Source of the DNA: G965197405 sp965197405
Lineage (GTDB): Bacteria; Chloroflexota; Dehalococcoidia; Lucifugimonadales; JAGWBF01
NCBI GenBank assembly: GCA_965197405.1
Contig: OZ240206.1
Coordinates: forward strand, 496,001-560,000
Reading direction: 5' to 3'
DNA: 64,000 nucleotides
In this document: in pieces, positions 1 to 9,318 of the stretch
How positions within the stretch are numbered: the first letter of the stretch is position 1
Layout: each line of letters opens with the position of its first letter
Position numbers and translations under genes: made by a program
Notes under the pieces: model-generated
What the model was told of the DNA's origin: nothing
The model's input: the letters and a program-made list of their open reading frames with translations, nothing else
Database searches by the model: none

Positions 1-471
1 AGCTATCATGCCTATAGCCATAGCGATAGTGGCTACCATAGTCATAATGAGGGTGTCCCGGTTACCCACGTGGGCCAACTCGTGGGCGATTACCGCGCCC
101 AACTCTTCACGGTTAAGGAGGCCCATTATGCCGGTCGTCACAGCTATGGCGGCGTGCTTGGGGCTTCTGCCCGTGGCGAAGGCATTCGGAGAATCGCTGC
201 CGATGAGGTACACTCGAGGTTTTGGTATGCCTGCCTTCTCCGCCTGCTCGTCCACAATCCTGTGCAGCTCACGTTCCTGCTCCGAGGACACCTCGTGGGC
301 TCCGGCCATACGCAGGGCAAGCTTATCGCTGGACCAGTAGGAGAAGAAGTTGATGCCCAGCGAGATGACCAAGGCGATGATGATCCCGATTGGGCCTCCA
401 ATGGCGTAGCCCGCAATCAGGAGCAGGGCGCTCATGACCATCATCAGTACGAATGTCTTGACAGTATTCAT
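1..471 (-). CDS. htpX: HtpX-family membrane zinc metalloprotease (N-terminal part, runs off the window)
   Basis: M48-type membrane protease that degrades damaged or misfolded membrane proteins. The 157 visible codons run in frame to base 1, so the C-terminus is missing. Residues 6-45 form two hydrophobic membrane segments. The catalytic zinc motif HELAH lies at residues 130-134, preceded by the family-typical stretch around SPNAFATG (94-101) ahead of the active site. The ATG at 471 is preceded by purine-rich GGAGG/AAGGGGA sequence. The full family length is about 280-300 residues. Family assignment is secure from motif and membrane topology. Regulation is not visible. Confidence 0.93.
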   Translation of the reverse strand, partial: MNTVKTFVLMMVMSALLLIAGYAIGGPIGIIIALVISLGINFFSYWSSDKLALRMAGAHEVSSEQERELHRIVDEQAEKAGIPKPRVYLIGSDSPNAFATGRSPKHAAIAVTTGIMGLLNREELGAVIAHELAHVGNRDTLIMTMVATIAMAIGMIA

Positions 472-560
472 ATCCGGGTCCCCTTACCACCTCCGCGCTT
501 TTCCATAGCCCAAGATGTGTTGGCTCTATTATAGCATGTTCGGGTGCAATGCAAGAGCCT

Positions 561-800
561 CTCAGAATCAGTATGGTCTTGTGAAGGCCGGGTAAGGGGG
601 ATGAAAATAGCCTCTGGATTCCGCCACCGTCACTTCCCTGCTTTCGCAGGGGCAGGCTCAGCGACAGGAGACCTTTGAATAACCGCCACCCCCGCGAAAG
701 CGGGAGTCTAGGAAGTGCCGGATAGGTACCCGCTCCCCGTTTTCACGGGGACAAGCTTCGCGGGTACGGCGAGGGGTATTTTCATGGTAGTTGCCATCAT
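561..800. repeat. Composite palindromic repeat element (MITE-like)
   Basis: The 472-816 gap between htpX and the scramblase gene holds no gene. It carries a segment matching other gaps in the window: a GTCTTGTGAAGGCC-type palindrome, GGATGAAAATAG, nested hairpins (CCCTGCTTTCGCAGGGG, CCCGCGAAAGCGGG, CCCCGTTTTCACGGGG) and a terminal GGGTATTTTCATGGTA. Related pieces occur near 29.5, 42.5, 50.1, 56.1 and 57.3 kb. The opposite-facing ATGAAAATA and TATTTTCAT ends suggest a small non-autonomous element; this is inference. Confidence 0.6.
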
Positions 801-816
801 CTTGTCGGACAAAACA

Positions 817-1431
817 CTATTCATCAAATCCGATACTCGCCCCACCACCTCGCTCTTCAAAGAAGTCTAGATCAATGGCAAAGGCCATGCCCAGAGTCAG
901 CCAGCGCATGGACTCGGAAAGCGTTGAATCCATGAATTCGACGTGAAAGGTATCGGCGACGCTGAAGGTCTCACGGGAGAGGCCGCTCCATCGCTTGGTG
1001 ACTTTGGCCAGATCCACGTCGTTCTGCCTGAGCCAGAATGTGTTCGGCCTCAGCAAAGGCCCCTCTACAGAGCCTGCATAACCGTGCGCGTCATGGAGGT
1101 GAAAGCGGCGTCCAATGAGCTTGAATTTGCGCTCCATCCGGCCAATCATACGCTCATCCGAATCGAACAGGTCGAGGTGGGAGAAGAACCAGAAGAATTT
1201 CCGTCGGGCAGTGAGCATATGATTGCCCGCACCATCCATGATGACGAGGGTAAGGGGCCTGTGGCCTCCGAGAAATTGACGGCCAATGAAGCCCGACTCT
1301 TCGTAGGCAAAAAGGACGTCATCGCCATTGGAATCAAGTATCCGGTAACGGTTCTCGGTCTCAAGCCCGGTGAAGACTTGAAGCATCTCCACATCCTGCC
1401 GGACGACCAGGGTTTCATATCTTTCGAGCAT
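817..1431 (-). CDS. Phospholipid scramblase / LURP-one-like family protein
   Basis: 204 residues forming the twelve-strand beta-barrel type protein of the scramblase/Tubby-like superfamily. Visible family features include the segments around YRILDSNGDDVLFAYEE and LTLVIMDGAG, and a hydrophobic C-terminal strand or helix (MRWLTLGMAFAIDLDFF) typical of scramblase-like proteins. No signal peptide is visible, so it is probably cytoplasmic or peripheral to the membrane. Bacterial members have no settled function; lipid scrambling activity is not implied. The ATG at 1431 follows AAGGGG at good spacing. It is the last gene before the intergenic repeat and lies about 100 bp downstream of the VWA gene, possibly in its own unit. 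Confidence 0.8.
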   Translation of the reverse strand: MLERYETLVVRQDVEMLQVFTGLETENRYRILDSNGDDVLFAYEESGFIGRQFLGGHRPLTLVIMDGAGNHMLTARRKFFWFFSHLDLFDSDERMIGRMERKFKLIGRRFHLHDAHGYAGSVEGPLLRPNTFWLRQNDVDLAKVTKRWSGLSRETFSVADTFHVEFMDSTLSESMRWLTLGMAFAIDLDFFEERGGGASIGFDE

Positions 1432-1530
1432 GATTCGCCCCTTTTTGCACGATGTCGTGTCCCGGCTCCAGCGCGGATTGTACAGTAGCCAATGGGTGAG
1501 GTGGACAAGATGTAATTGACCGGGTTCGGA

Positions 1531-3588
1531 CTAGGCAATCTGTTTGTGCCGGCTCGTCAGGTAGTCTACCAGAATGTACTCTCCCAGCTTATCCGGGCTG
1601 GTGTAGAAGAGGCGGCCATGATTTATCCTGGTCATGCGGTCAACAAACTCCACAAGGTAGGGGCTGCGCTCCAGCATAAAGGTATTTATCTTTATACCCC
1701 GGCGTGTGCAGCGTCGCACCTCCTTCAGGGTTTCCTGAATGGTGCGAGGGCTGGGGGGGTACTGGAGGAATAGCTGGTCTCCTTCCATGTGGGCTGTGGG
1801 CTCTCCGTCGGAGATCACAATTATCTGCTTGGTGCTCCCCGGAGACTTGGCAAGGAGCTTCCCCGCCGTAATCAAGCCGTGCTGGATATTGGTGTAGGGG
1901 TCGAACTCGTCCCAGCTCAGATAGGCCAGCCTATCCGCCTTCACCTCCCTGGCGTAGGTGGAGAAACCCACAATGTGGAGGGAGTCCCTGGGGAACTGGG
2001 TCCTTATCAGGTTATCCAGGGCCAGGGCTACCTTCTTGGCCGCGAGAAAGTTGCCCCTCATAACCATAGAGAGGCTGAGGTCCAGCATCAGGACGGTAGC
2101 CGCCTGGGACGCCTGTTCAGTCTGGTGTACCTCGAAGTCTTCGGGGGCCATTCGCACCGGGGTCCCAGAGGTGCGCTGGATAGCGTTCATCAGGGTGCGC
2201 TGGAGATGAAGGTGGAACTGGTCGCCGTATTGGTACTTCTTGGTATTCTCCAGCAGGTCTCCGCCGGCCCCCGTGGAGCCGGTCGGGTGGGAGCCCAGCC
2301 GGTCCTTCCTTATGTACGCGAAAATCCCTTGAAGCGCCCTGTGGCCTATCTTGCGTATGCCTTTGGGGGTAAGCTCAAGGTGGCTTCCGACCTGGTGAAT
2401 GTAACCCGCGTCCTCCAGGACTTCAGCCATGCGCCTCAGCTGCTCAAGCTCCTGATAGCTCTCCTCACCCATAAGCTCACGGACCAGCTCGGACTCCACG
2501 CTGTCGAGGTTGTGTCCCTGCTGAGTCCTCCTCAACTGGCGCTCCAACTCCTCCATCTTGTGGAGCTGGCCCATCACCTGCAAGGCATCCTCCAGGTCCA
2601 GAGACTCTTGCCCACGGAACAGGAACTCCCTGACCGAGCCCCCGTCCGGGCGCATCCGCTCCAGATTTGCGGCGAAGCGGGCAATCTCTTCCCTGAGATC
2701 ACGGTCTCGGAAGATAGAGTCAAGGGTCTCTTCCAACTCTCGCCGCAGCTCCGGCGAGAGGCTTTTCATAAGGGACTCCATCCGGGACATCTGGTGGTGC
2801 AACTCCTCGGCAAGCTCCTCCACGCTGGCCGGTGGACTGGGACCGAAGAGGCCGCCGTACTTCTGCATGAACCGGTCAAAGAGGGACCGGCTCGCCACAC
2901 CGCCACTGTCGAGATGCTCCTCCATAAGGCGATTAAGCTCCCTGACCATATTCTTGAAGGAAGCAAACCCATCTGGGGCCGCGGAGCCAAGGGCCTGGGA
3001 GAGATTGCGAAAGTATGATTCCGCTGCTTGCTGCTGTAGAGACTTGAGGAGTTGGTCGAACTTTGCCCTGGCCTCGTCGTCCATGAACTCATACTCTTTT
3101 AGCCGGCGGATGGCCTGGGCCGGGTGCTCAGGGACGTTGTCGAGGGTCTCACGGCTCCGGCGGGCTATCTCCTCAAGACGCCGCAAGAGGGCCTCGCTCT
3201 CCTCGCGGGTGGGCATGGGCGGGACGGATGGAGGGGTAGATAAAGATGTGAGACGGTCGTGGGCGTCGGCAAGCCGCTTCTCAATGCCCCTTCGCTCCGC
3301 CTGGACGATGTCCTGGAGACGTTGCGTGATATTGTCCAGGACATGATCGAGGTTGTACCTGTCAAGGGAACGCTGCCTCATGTCTTCGAGGCGCTGGAGC
3401 ATGTCCTGTACACCCGAAACCTTGTCTCCAAGCTTGCTGCGAAGGCCGTTCTGAGCCATGGAGCGCAGGGCGGCGGTTATGTCCCCTTGGGTGACCATCT
3501 GCTCCGAGAGCTGCTCCATCAGCTCCTCTTCATGGATGGGGAAAACCTGCTGAGTGCCATCCCAGCGGGAATATCTATAAAAGGGCAT
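1531..3588 (-). CDS. VWA-domain protein, partner of the upstream AAA+ ATPase (copy 1)
   Basis: 685 residues. The N-terminal two thirds are highly charged, helical and rich in Glu/Arg/Gln (coiled-coil-like, about 20-400). The C-terminal von Willebrand factor A domain carries the metal-binding MIDAS sequence DLSLSM. The start at 3588 lies two bases after the stop of the AAA+ gene, with AGGAGC upstream, so the two are translated as a pair. MoxR/magnesium-chelatase-type ATPases with VWA partners act as metal-insertion or protein-remodelling machines; the substrate here is unknown. The N-terminus (MPFYRYSRWDGTQ) and the domain plan match a second copy at 57373-59403. Confidence 0.85.
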   Translation of the reverse strand: MPFYRYSRWDGTQQVFPIHEEELMEQLSEQMVTQGDITAALRSMAQNGLRSKLGDKVSGVQDMLQRLEDMRQRSLDRYNLDHVLDNITQRLQDIVQAERRGIEKRLADAHDRLTSLSTPPSVPPMPTREESEALLRRLEEIARRSRETLDNVPEHPAQAIRRLKEYEFMDDEARAKFDQLLKSLQQQAAESYFRNLSQALGSAAPDGFASFKNMVRELNRLMEEHLDSGGVASRSLFDRFMQKYGGLFGPSPPASVEELAEELHHQMSRMESLMKSLSPELRRELEETLDSIFRDRDLREEIARFAANLERMRPDGGSVREFLFRGQESLDLEDALQVMGQLHKMEELERQLRRTQQGHNLDSVESELVRELMGEESYQELEQLRRMAEVLEDAGYIHQVGSHLELTPKGIRKIGHRALQGIFAYIRKDRLGSHPTGSTGAGGDLLENTKKYQYGDQFHLHLQRTLMNAIQRTSGTPVRMAPEDFEVHQTEQASQAATVLMLDLSLSMVMRGNFLAAKKVALALDNLIRTQFPRDSLHIVGFSTYAREVKADRLAYLSWDEFDPYTNIQHGLITAGKLLAKSPGSTKQIIVISDGEPTAHMEGDQLFLQYPPSPRTIQETLKEVRRCTRRGIKINTFMLERSPYLVEFVDRMTRINHGRLFYTSPDKLGEYILVDYLTSRHKQIA

Positions 3589-3590
3589 AT

Positions 3591-4997
3591 CTAGCTCCTA
3601 TATCGAAACCCCTTCCCCACCTGGTCGCGGTTGAGCTTACGGTTGAGGTGGAGTCCTTCAAGTATGAACTCGACAGCGGAAGCGCCAAGCTCCTGCTCAC
3701 CGCCGGCCCCCAAGCGGGCCACAGCCTGGGAAAGCCCCTCGGTCTCGTTGATCATTTCCGAGTACTCGGCTGACGGCTTGTCGCTTCCGGTCTCCACCCT
3801 GAGACCCTGCTCAAACTGCTGTACCACCGTCTCCAACTCATTTGCGTTGAAATACGTTTTGAAGACATTCAGGACGGCCTTCTTGGACAGGTCCTCCATG
3901 ATTTTGGCCTCACGGCCCTCCTCGAAGGTCTCCAACTCTATTTTGCCAGCGAAGGAAGCTACGATATAGGGGAGGTCACTTATCCTGGGGCTAATTTTTT
4001 TCTCGCCTTGAAGTATAGCCCGGCGCAGAGCGTTGCTAACAATGGTCTCGTAGTTGGCAATGGAGACCCTGACACTGACACCGGAGCGCTGGTTGATGTC
4101 GGAGCTGCGGCGGGCCAGAGCGGTGATCTCCGCTATGATCTCCTGCATGTAGTAGGGTGTGCTGACGTCCTTTTCGTTGGGGAACCGGGAGCGCTCCTGC
4201 TCCATTATGAATATCTCGTCCTCGATGTTCTTGGGATAGTGGGTCCGTATCTGTGCCCCGTAGCGGTCCTTCAAGGGCGTGATGATGCGGCCCCGGTTGG
4301 TGTAGTCCTCGGGGTTGGCGGTGGCAACCACGTAGACGTCCAGGGGCATCCGTATGCGGTAGCCCTTTATCTGCACGTCCCGCTCCTCCATCAGGTTGAA
4401 CATGCCCACCTGTATCCGCTCTGCCAGGTCGGGGAGCTCGTTGATCGAGAAGATGCCCCGGTTGGTGCGGGGTATCAGGCCAAAGTGTATGGTGAGTTCG
4501 TCGGAGAGATAACGCCCTTCAGCCACCTTTATGGGGTCCACCTCGCCTATGAGGTCGGCGACGGAGATGTCGGGGGTAGCCAGCTTCTCCGAGTACCTGG
4601 CGTCCCTGGGAAACCAGTCCACCTCTACCTCGTCTCCATCCTGGTTTACTCTGCCCTGGCAGGCTTTGCAGATAGGGTCGTAGGGGTTGTCGTTAATCTC
4701 ACATCCCGCTATCACGGGGATTTCCTCATCCAGCAAGCTCACCAGGTGGCGAATGAGGCGAGACTTGGCCTGGCCTCGCTCCCCAAGAAGGACTATGTCC
4801 TGGCCTGCCAGTATGGCATTCTCCAGCTGGGGCAGCACGGTGTCGTTGAAGCCCACGATGCCCGGGAACAAGTCTCCACCCTTTTTTAGCTTGTTTATGA
4901 GGTTTTTGCGCAGCTCCTCACGAACGGATAGGACCTTGTAACGGCTTCGCCGGAGCTCTCCGATGGTCCTTGGCCTGGTCTTCGCGGACATACTCAC
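3591..4997 (-). CDS. MoxR/ChlI-type AAA+ ATPase
   Basis: 468-residue AAA+ ATPase resembling the magnesium-chelatase I subunit. A Walker A-like loop (GERGQAKS) lies near residue 72, a sensor/insert region around FSINELPDL, and ATANPEDY and an arginine-rich segment follow. Cysteines in the segment CEIND..CKACQ near residue 105 could bind zinc, as in related ChlI-like proteins of Chloroflexota and Deinococcus-Thermus. It probably drives ATP-dependent remodelling together with the VWA protein encoded immediately downstream. No chlorophyll or cobalamin genes are nearby, so a chelatase role is not supported. Annotation as a generic MoxR-type ATPase is safest. Confidence 0.85.
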   Translation of the reverse strand: MSMSAKTRPRTIGELRRSRYKVLSVREELRKNLINKLKKGGDLFPGIVGFNDTVLPQLENAILAGQDIVLLGERGQAKSRLIRHLVSLLDEEIPVIAGCEINDNPYDPICKACQGRVNQDGDEVEVDWFPRDARYSEKLATPDISVADLIGEVDPIKVAEGRYLSDELTIHFGLIPRTNRGIFSINELPDLAERIQVGMFNLMEERDVQIKGYRIRMPLDVYVVATANPEDYTNRGRIITPLKDRYGAQIRTHYPKNIEDEIFIMEQERSRFPNEKDVSTPYYMQEIIAEITALARRSSDINQRSGVSVRVSIANYETIVSNALRRAILQGEKKISPRISDLPYIVASFAGKIELETFEEGREAKIMEDLSKKAVLNVFKTYFNANELETVVQQFEQGLRVETGSDKPSAEYSEMINETEGLSQAVARLGAGGEQELGASAVEFILEGLHLNRKLNRDQVGKGFRYRS

Positions 4998-5407
4998 TGC
5001 TCCTTTTTGATCAGGCTTGGTCAGGCGCGCCGGGTGGATTTGCGGGATGTTCCGGGCCCTGGCCGCATCCTGAGCGTCAAATCAAGGACCTGTATGCCTG
5101 TATGCCTGTATGCAGGATAAACCCCTGCCCCAACTCACCTGTTATCCGTAAAGCCGTACCGGCGTGAGAAGCAAGGGCCTTTTCCGATATATGCAGCAGG
5201 GGATTCAAAGATTATCGTGCTATGCTACGGCTTTCCCTGAAAATATGGGTCCCACCGGACGACGTTCCCCATTATATTCCCGTTGAGAACGCGGGTACAA
5301 AGAGGCGGACTATCGGAGTTTTCCCTATTCTTCATACCCACTAAGAACCTCAATCCTCTCCCGTCAAGGAAGAGGAGGCCCTATGGCAACGCCTTGGGAA
5401 ACAGCCC
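4998..5407. other. Intergenic gap without a gene
   Basis: No convincing open frame or RNA gene is seen. It contains a short tandem repeat of the octamer TGTATGCC at about 5090-5115. Near 5350-5390 there is a CCTCTCCCGTCAAGGAAGAGGAGG palindrome-like segment of the kind found in many intergenic gaps. The promoter of the AAA+/VWA pair should lie in the right-hand part of the reverse strand just above 5000, but no clear -35/-10 pair could be chosen. Confidence 0.4.
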
Positions 5408-7456
5408 CTAAGCCCTGACAGCCTCCTTGGCCTTCTTGGCTTCCTCCACGACTCTCTGGGTGATGTGCTGGGGCACCCCCTCGTAATGGTCGAACTCCAC
5501 CGTGTAGCTGCCCCGGCCCTGGGTCATGGACCGCAGATCGGTGGCGTAGCGAAGAATTTCCCCCTGGGGCACCTCGGCTTCAATGACCGTCTCTCCCCCC
5601 TGGGGGATCATGCCGAGTATCCTGCCCCTCTTGCCGTTGAGGTCTCCCATGACGTCGCCGTTGAAGCTGTCGGGCACTGTTACGGTCAGCCGCATGATAG
5701 GCTCCAGAAGCAGGGGGTTGGCGTCGGCCACGCCCTTCCGGAAAGCGTAAGTCCCGGCTATCTCAAAGCAGATGCCCGAGGAGTCCACGTCATGGAAGCT
5801 GCCGTCATATAGGATGGCTTTGACGTCCACGACGGGGTAGCCGGCCAGGACACCCCCCTCCTGAAGGGTCTTGACTACGCCCTTCTCCACGGAGGGTATA
5901 TACTCCTTGGGGACGGAGCCTCCCACCACCTCCTCGCCGAACTCGAATCCCTCCCCGCGCTCTCGCGGCTCCAGGCGTAGAAGCACATGCCCATACTGGC
6001 CGTGCCCGCCCGTTTGCTTCTTGTGCTTGTACTCGGCGCGGGATACGGTCGTTATGGTCTCTTTATAGGGGACCTTGGGCAGCTGGAGGTCGAGGTCGGA
6101 GCTGAACTTCCGGCGCACCCTCTCCATGGCGACCTCCACATGGGTGTCGCCCAGGCCGGAAACCAGGGTCTCTCCCGTGCTCGGCTCCCTCGACAGGTGC
6201 AAGCTGGGGTCCTCCTCTATGATACGGGTGAGGGCCATGGACATCTTGTCCACGTCGGCCTTGGTCTTGGGATAGACCGACACTGTGTAGTACCCCACCG
6301 GGAACTTTATGGGGTCGAAAGCCACGGGCCGCTCTCTCTGGCATAGGGTATCGCCGGTGACAGTAGCAGTCAGCTTGGACACCGCCCCTATATCTCCGGG
6401 GCCGATCTCCGGGGCCTGCTCCTGGGTCTTTCCCCGGAGTAGGTACGCCTGGCCTATGCGCTCGGTCTGATTCCTGGTCTCGTTCCAGACCTCTGAGTTG
6501 CTGCGGAGAGTGCCCCTGTACACCCGGAATACGGACAGCTTGCCCACAAACGGGTCGGCGGTGGTCTTGAAGACGAAGGCCGCCAACGGCGCCTCCGGGT
6601 CCGGCTCCATCTGCTCCACTTCCCCGCCGGAGGGGTTGACCGCCTCTGCTTGCTTCCCCTCGCGGGGGGAGGGCATGTACTTTACCGCGGCCTCCAGAAG
6701 CTCCTCGGCTCCCAGGTTCATCGTGGCCGAACCGGCAAGGATGGGTACGATTTCGCCCGAGAGGATGGCCTTCCTGGCGCCGGAGGTAATCTCTTCCTGG
6801 GAGAGTTCCTCCCCTTCAAGGTACTTGGTGACCAGGTCGTCATCCGTTTCGGCTATTCCCTCTATCAGCCTCTCCCTGGCGTCGCTCACCTGTTCAGCCA
6901 CTTCGTCGGGGACCTCGGCGGAGGGCCGGAGGAGGTCCACCACCCCTTTGAAGCTCTGCTCTGAACCTATGGGTATCTGGAAAGGCACGCACTTCCTTCC
7001 GAACTGGGACTGTATACTCTCCACGGACCGGTAGAAGTCCGCGTTCTCCCTGTCCATCTTGTTGATGAAGAATATGCGAGGTATTCCATCCTCCTCGCAC
7101 CTGCTCCAACTCCGCTCCGTGCCCACCTCAACGCCCGAGGGAGCGGCCACCACTATGATGGCCCCTTCGACGACTCGCAGGGCGGATATGACCTCGCCGA
7201 TGAAATCGTCGTACCCGGGGGTATCCAGGAAGTTCAGCTTGTGGCCGTTCCAGGTGCAGGGGATAAGGGCCGTCTGGATACTGCCCGTCCGCTTTACCTC
7301 TTCGGGCTCATAGTCCGAGACGGTGTTTCCGTCATCCACCCTGCCAAGCCGGGTCACGGCTTTGGTGTTGAGAAGGAATGCTTCAGCAATGGAGGTCTTT
7401 CCGGCTCCGCCGTGGGACAGGATTGCGACGTTCCTCAGTTTATCAATGTCCACCAT
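5408..7456 (-). CDS. Elongation factor G-like GTPase (EF-G2 type)
   Basis: 682 residues with the full EF-G domain order: GTPase, domain II, domain III, domain IV (segment around KQTGGHGQYGHV) and domain V. The G1 loop reads SHGGAGKTS rather than the canonical AHIDAGKTT. DTPGYDDF (G3) and NKMDREN (G4) are intact. This pattern is typical of the second EF-G group, which binds ribosomes and GTP but in several species does not replace canonical EF-G in translocation. No rpsL/rpsG/tuf neighbours are present, supporting the paralogue assignment. I chose the ATG at 7456; an ATG four codons earlier (7468) abuts the AAGGGAG ribosome-binding site and is less likely. Confidence 0.9.
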   Translation of the reverse strand: MVDIDKLRNVAILSHGGAGKTSIAEAFLLNTKAVTRLGRVDDGNTVSDYEPEEVKRTGSIQTALIPCTWNGHKLNFLDTPGYDDFIGEVISALRVVEGAIIVVAAPSGVEVGTERSWSRCEEDGIPRIFFINKMDRENADFYRSVESIQSQFGRKCVPFQIPIGSEQSFKGVVDLLRPSAEVPDEVAEQVSDARERLIEGIAETDDDLVTKYLEGEELSQEEITSGARKAILSGEIVPILAGSATMNLGAEELLEAAVKYMPSPREGKQAEAVNPSGGEVEQMEPDPEAPLAAFVFKTTADPFVGKLSVFRVYRGTLRSNSEVWNETRNQTERIGQAYLLRGKTQEQAPEIGPGDIGAVSKLTATVTGDTLCQRERPVAFDPIKFPVGYYTVSVYPKTKADVDKMSMALTRIIEEDPSLHLSREPSTGETLVSGLGDTHVEVAMERVRRKFSSDLDLQLPKVPYKETITTVSRAEYKHKKQTGGHGQYGHVLLRLEPRERGEGFEFGEEVVGGSVPKEYIPSVEKGVVKTLQEGGVLAGYPVVDVKAILYDGSFHDVDSSGICFEIAGTYAFRKGVADANPLLLEPIMRLTVTVPDSFNGDVMGDLNGKRGRILGMIPQGGETVIEAEVPQGEILRYATDLRSMTQGRGSYTVEFDHYEGVPQHITQRVVEEAKKAKEAVRA

Positions 7457-7468
7457 AGATACCACCAT

Positions 7469-7856
7469 CTCCCTTCAGCGCTAAACAGAATCGGACTGCG
7501 CAAACGGAACTCGACTCTATACTCCGGTCCCATTCACTGTCCACTATTTCATACCGCTTTATTTTAGCCAAAAGCAACCCTTTAACGCAATGGGAATTTG
7601 CAACAGGAGGGAAGTGCAAAAGGCCCCAATTTGCCCGTCCCAATGCGACGCTATGACCCCAAGGAATTACGACTTCGCAACCACCTACTGGGTATAGCAT
7701 CTCCATTGCGAAGACAGTGAAATAAAATTAGTAATACAACTGTGCTGAAAATCCTAGAAACGGCGCAATGAGGGGAGTATAATGTAAATAGTAAAAAGTG
7801 AGCCGCCAAGTTGACCGGCCTGGCGGCCCGATAAACCACTGGAAGGTACTTTCCAA
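7469..7856. other. Gap between EF-G gene and transposase; likely left end of the insertion sequence
   Basis: No open frame of note. Base composition becomes AT-rich from about 7700. This stretch probably contains the left inverted repeat of the insertion sequence, but I could not match it to a right-end repeat by eye. A candidate transposase promoter lies at its right end. Confidence 0.4.
7755..7783 (+). promoter_or_regulatory. Candidate promoter for the transposase gene
   Basis: A perfect TATAAT at 7778-7783 lies 17 bases after TAGAAA (7755-7760), a 4/6 match to the -35 consensus. The transposase GTG start is 74 bases downstream, with GGAAGG as ribosome-binding site. Position and AT-rich context support it; no experimental evidence. 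Confidence 0.45.
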
Positions 7857-9068
7857 GTGGCCCAAGCCCACTATACAACACAGTGGCGGGGCACGCAAGA
7901 TGCCATCGCCGAATTATCGGCAGTTTTCGACGAGCTCGATGATACTGCCCTGGTCGAATACATTCGCGGATGCCGCCATAATGGACGCCCAGGATACGAC
8001 CCAAGGGCCATGTGGCGGGCCTATATCGCATCCTTCATCCTCAACCTCCCCCACACCAACGCCCTTATTCGCAGGTTAGAGGACGACCCAGCCCTCCGGC
8101 GGGCCTGCGGATTCGGTAACATTCTCCCCCACCGGACCACATTCAACAGGTTCATCCGGCGATTGTCAGAGCGCCCTGACCTGGTGGAAGCATGTTTCAC
8201 GGAGTCCACACGCCAGTTGAAGATGCTGATACCAGACCTGGGCGACGAGGTAGCCATTGATTCAACCACAGTACGGAGCCACTGCAACCCCAACCGCACA
8301 AGAGTATCGGACCCGCAGGCGTCCTGGACTGCCAAGAACGCGGCCAGGGCCAAGACGGGCGGCAAAGAGTGGCACCACGGATACAAGGTCCACATGGTGG
8401 CCGACGCCAACTACGGCCTCCCATTGGCCCATGTCGTCACAACGGCATCCTGCAACGACTCTCCCCTATTGCCCGAAGTGGTGAAGCACACAGAGGGGTT
8501 GTACGACTGGTTTCGTCCATCGGCTGCTATAGCCGATAAGGGCTACGACGCAGCTTCAAACCACGAGTATCTTTGGGACAAAGGCATTATCCCGGTCATC
8601 CATATCAGGAAGAGCAAGAGCGGCCTGTATGAGGGCATCTACACCGAGAAGGGTATTCCGACGTGTCTTGGGAAAGTCGAGATGGAGTATGTGAGGTCAG
8701 AGGACAAAAAGGGCCACCTCTACCAATGCCCGGCGGAGGGGTGTCACCTCAAGGATTCCAACAAAGGCGGGATTCGCCATTGCGATAGTGAGGTCTGGGA
8801 GGACCCGACGAGGAACATCCGGCTATTCGGAGTGATACGGCGAGACGGCCCGGAGTGGAAGGCTCTCTACGCCAAGCGGTACGCGATTGAGCGGGTGTTC
8901 AAGTCCATGAAAGAGTCCCGGCGTCTGGAGCGCCACTGTATCCGGGGCCTGCGGCAGATCACCCTGCACGCCATGATGTCAGCGTTGGCGTTCCAGGCAA
9001 CGGCGCTGGTGAGGGTGCTGACCGGGCAGGCCCATTTCATGCGGTGGATGGTCAGACGGGTAGCGTAA
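7857..9068 (+). CDS. IS1182/IS5-type transposase (DUF772 N-terminus, DDE catalytic domain)
   Basis: 403 residues, apparently intact. The N-terminal domain (about 20-110) matches the InsH/DUF772 type. The catalytic domain shows DDE candidates: Asp in AIDSTT, Asp in IADKGYD, and Glu in YAIERVFKSMKES. The tail MRWMVRRVA recurs as decayed copies at 10086 and 10800-11011. The start is a GTG at 7857 with GGAAGG nine bases upstream. A 7-bp-stem palindrome (ACATTGC-GA-GCAATGT, 9080-9095) follows the gene. This is a cut-and-paste transposase. The family (IS1182 versus another IS5-superfamily group) is not certain without database comparison. Confidence 0.88.
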   Translation: MAQAHYTTQWRGTQDAIAELSAVFDELDDTALVEYIRGCRHNGRPGYDPRAMWRAYIASFILNLPHTNALIRRLEDDPALRRACGFGNILPHRTTFNRFIRRLSERPDLVEACFTESTRQLKMLIPDLGDEVAIDSTTVRSHCNPNRTRVSDPQASWTAKNAARAKTGGKEWHHGYKVHMVADANYGLPLAHVVTTASCNDSPLLPEVVKHTEGLYDWFRPSAAIADKGYDAASNHEYLWDKGIIPVIHIRKSKSGLYEGIYTEKGIPTCLGKVEMEYVRSEDKKGHLYQCPAEGCHLKDSNKGGIRHCDSEVWEDPTRNIRLFGVIRRDGPEWKALYAKRYAIERVFKSMKESRRLERHCIRGLRQITLHAMMSALAFQATALVRVLTGQAHFMRWMVRRVA

Positions 9069-9133
9069 GAAATCCGTTCACATTGCGAGCAATGTCGCTT
9101 GACGTAACTGGCTCTTAGTGTAACGATAGAGGC

Positions 9134-9220
9134 GAAGGGCGCCGGTCCTGGCGGACAGCAGCCTCACATCCATTCAGGCGTACGACCGCCTGCTGGGGCT
9201 GGCGTGCAACGGCGCCCTTC
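9134..9220. repeat. 11-bp inverted repeat bracketing a 65-base spacer
   Basis: GAAGGGCGCCG at 9134-9144 is perfectly repeated in inverse at 9210-9220, followed by CTAAAAAACC. It lies between the transposase gene and the two tRNA genes. It could be a transposon-end relic or a transcript hairpin. The overall size resembles a tRNA, but no T-arm is present. Confidence 0.5.
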
Positions 9221-9233
9221 TAAAAAACCTAGT

Positions 9234-9308
9234 GGGCCTGTCTGCTAACGGAAAGCTTGCGGACTCCAAATTCGCAGAATGCGGGTTCGAGCCCCGCCAG
9301 GTCCACCA
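9234..9308 (+). tRNA. tRNA-Trp (anticodon CCA), atypical
   Basis: A 75-base cloverleaf: acceptor GGGCCTG/CAGGTCC, anticodon stem GCGGA/TTCGC with loop CTCCAAA (anticodon CCA), T-arm GCGGG-TTCGAGC-CCCGC, and encoded CCA end (9306-9308). The D-arm is weak: only three pairs (GCT/AGC) with a T-T mismatch at 10-25, although the loop keeps A14, GG18-19 and A21. Discriminator base is A rather than the G usual in bacterial tRNA-Trp. It sits beside a transposase inside an accessory island, so it may be a degenerate or mobile-element tRNA rather than the main housekeeping one. Confidence 0.65.
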
Positions 9309-9318
9309 TTGTAACCCT

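Noticed and set aside
1531..4997. Magnesium or cobalt chelatase operon
   Set aside because: The ATPase and VWA proteins have the general architecture, but no H-subunit or tetrapyrrole genes are nearby.
9134..9220. A third tRNA formed by the 11-bp inverted repeat
   Set aside because: Size fits, but there is no T-loop or anticodon arm, so it was kept only as an inverted repeat.
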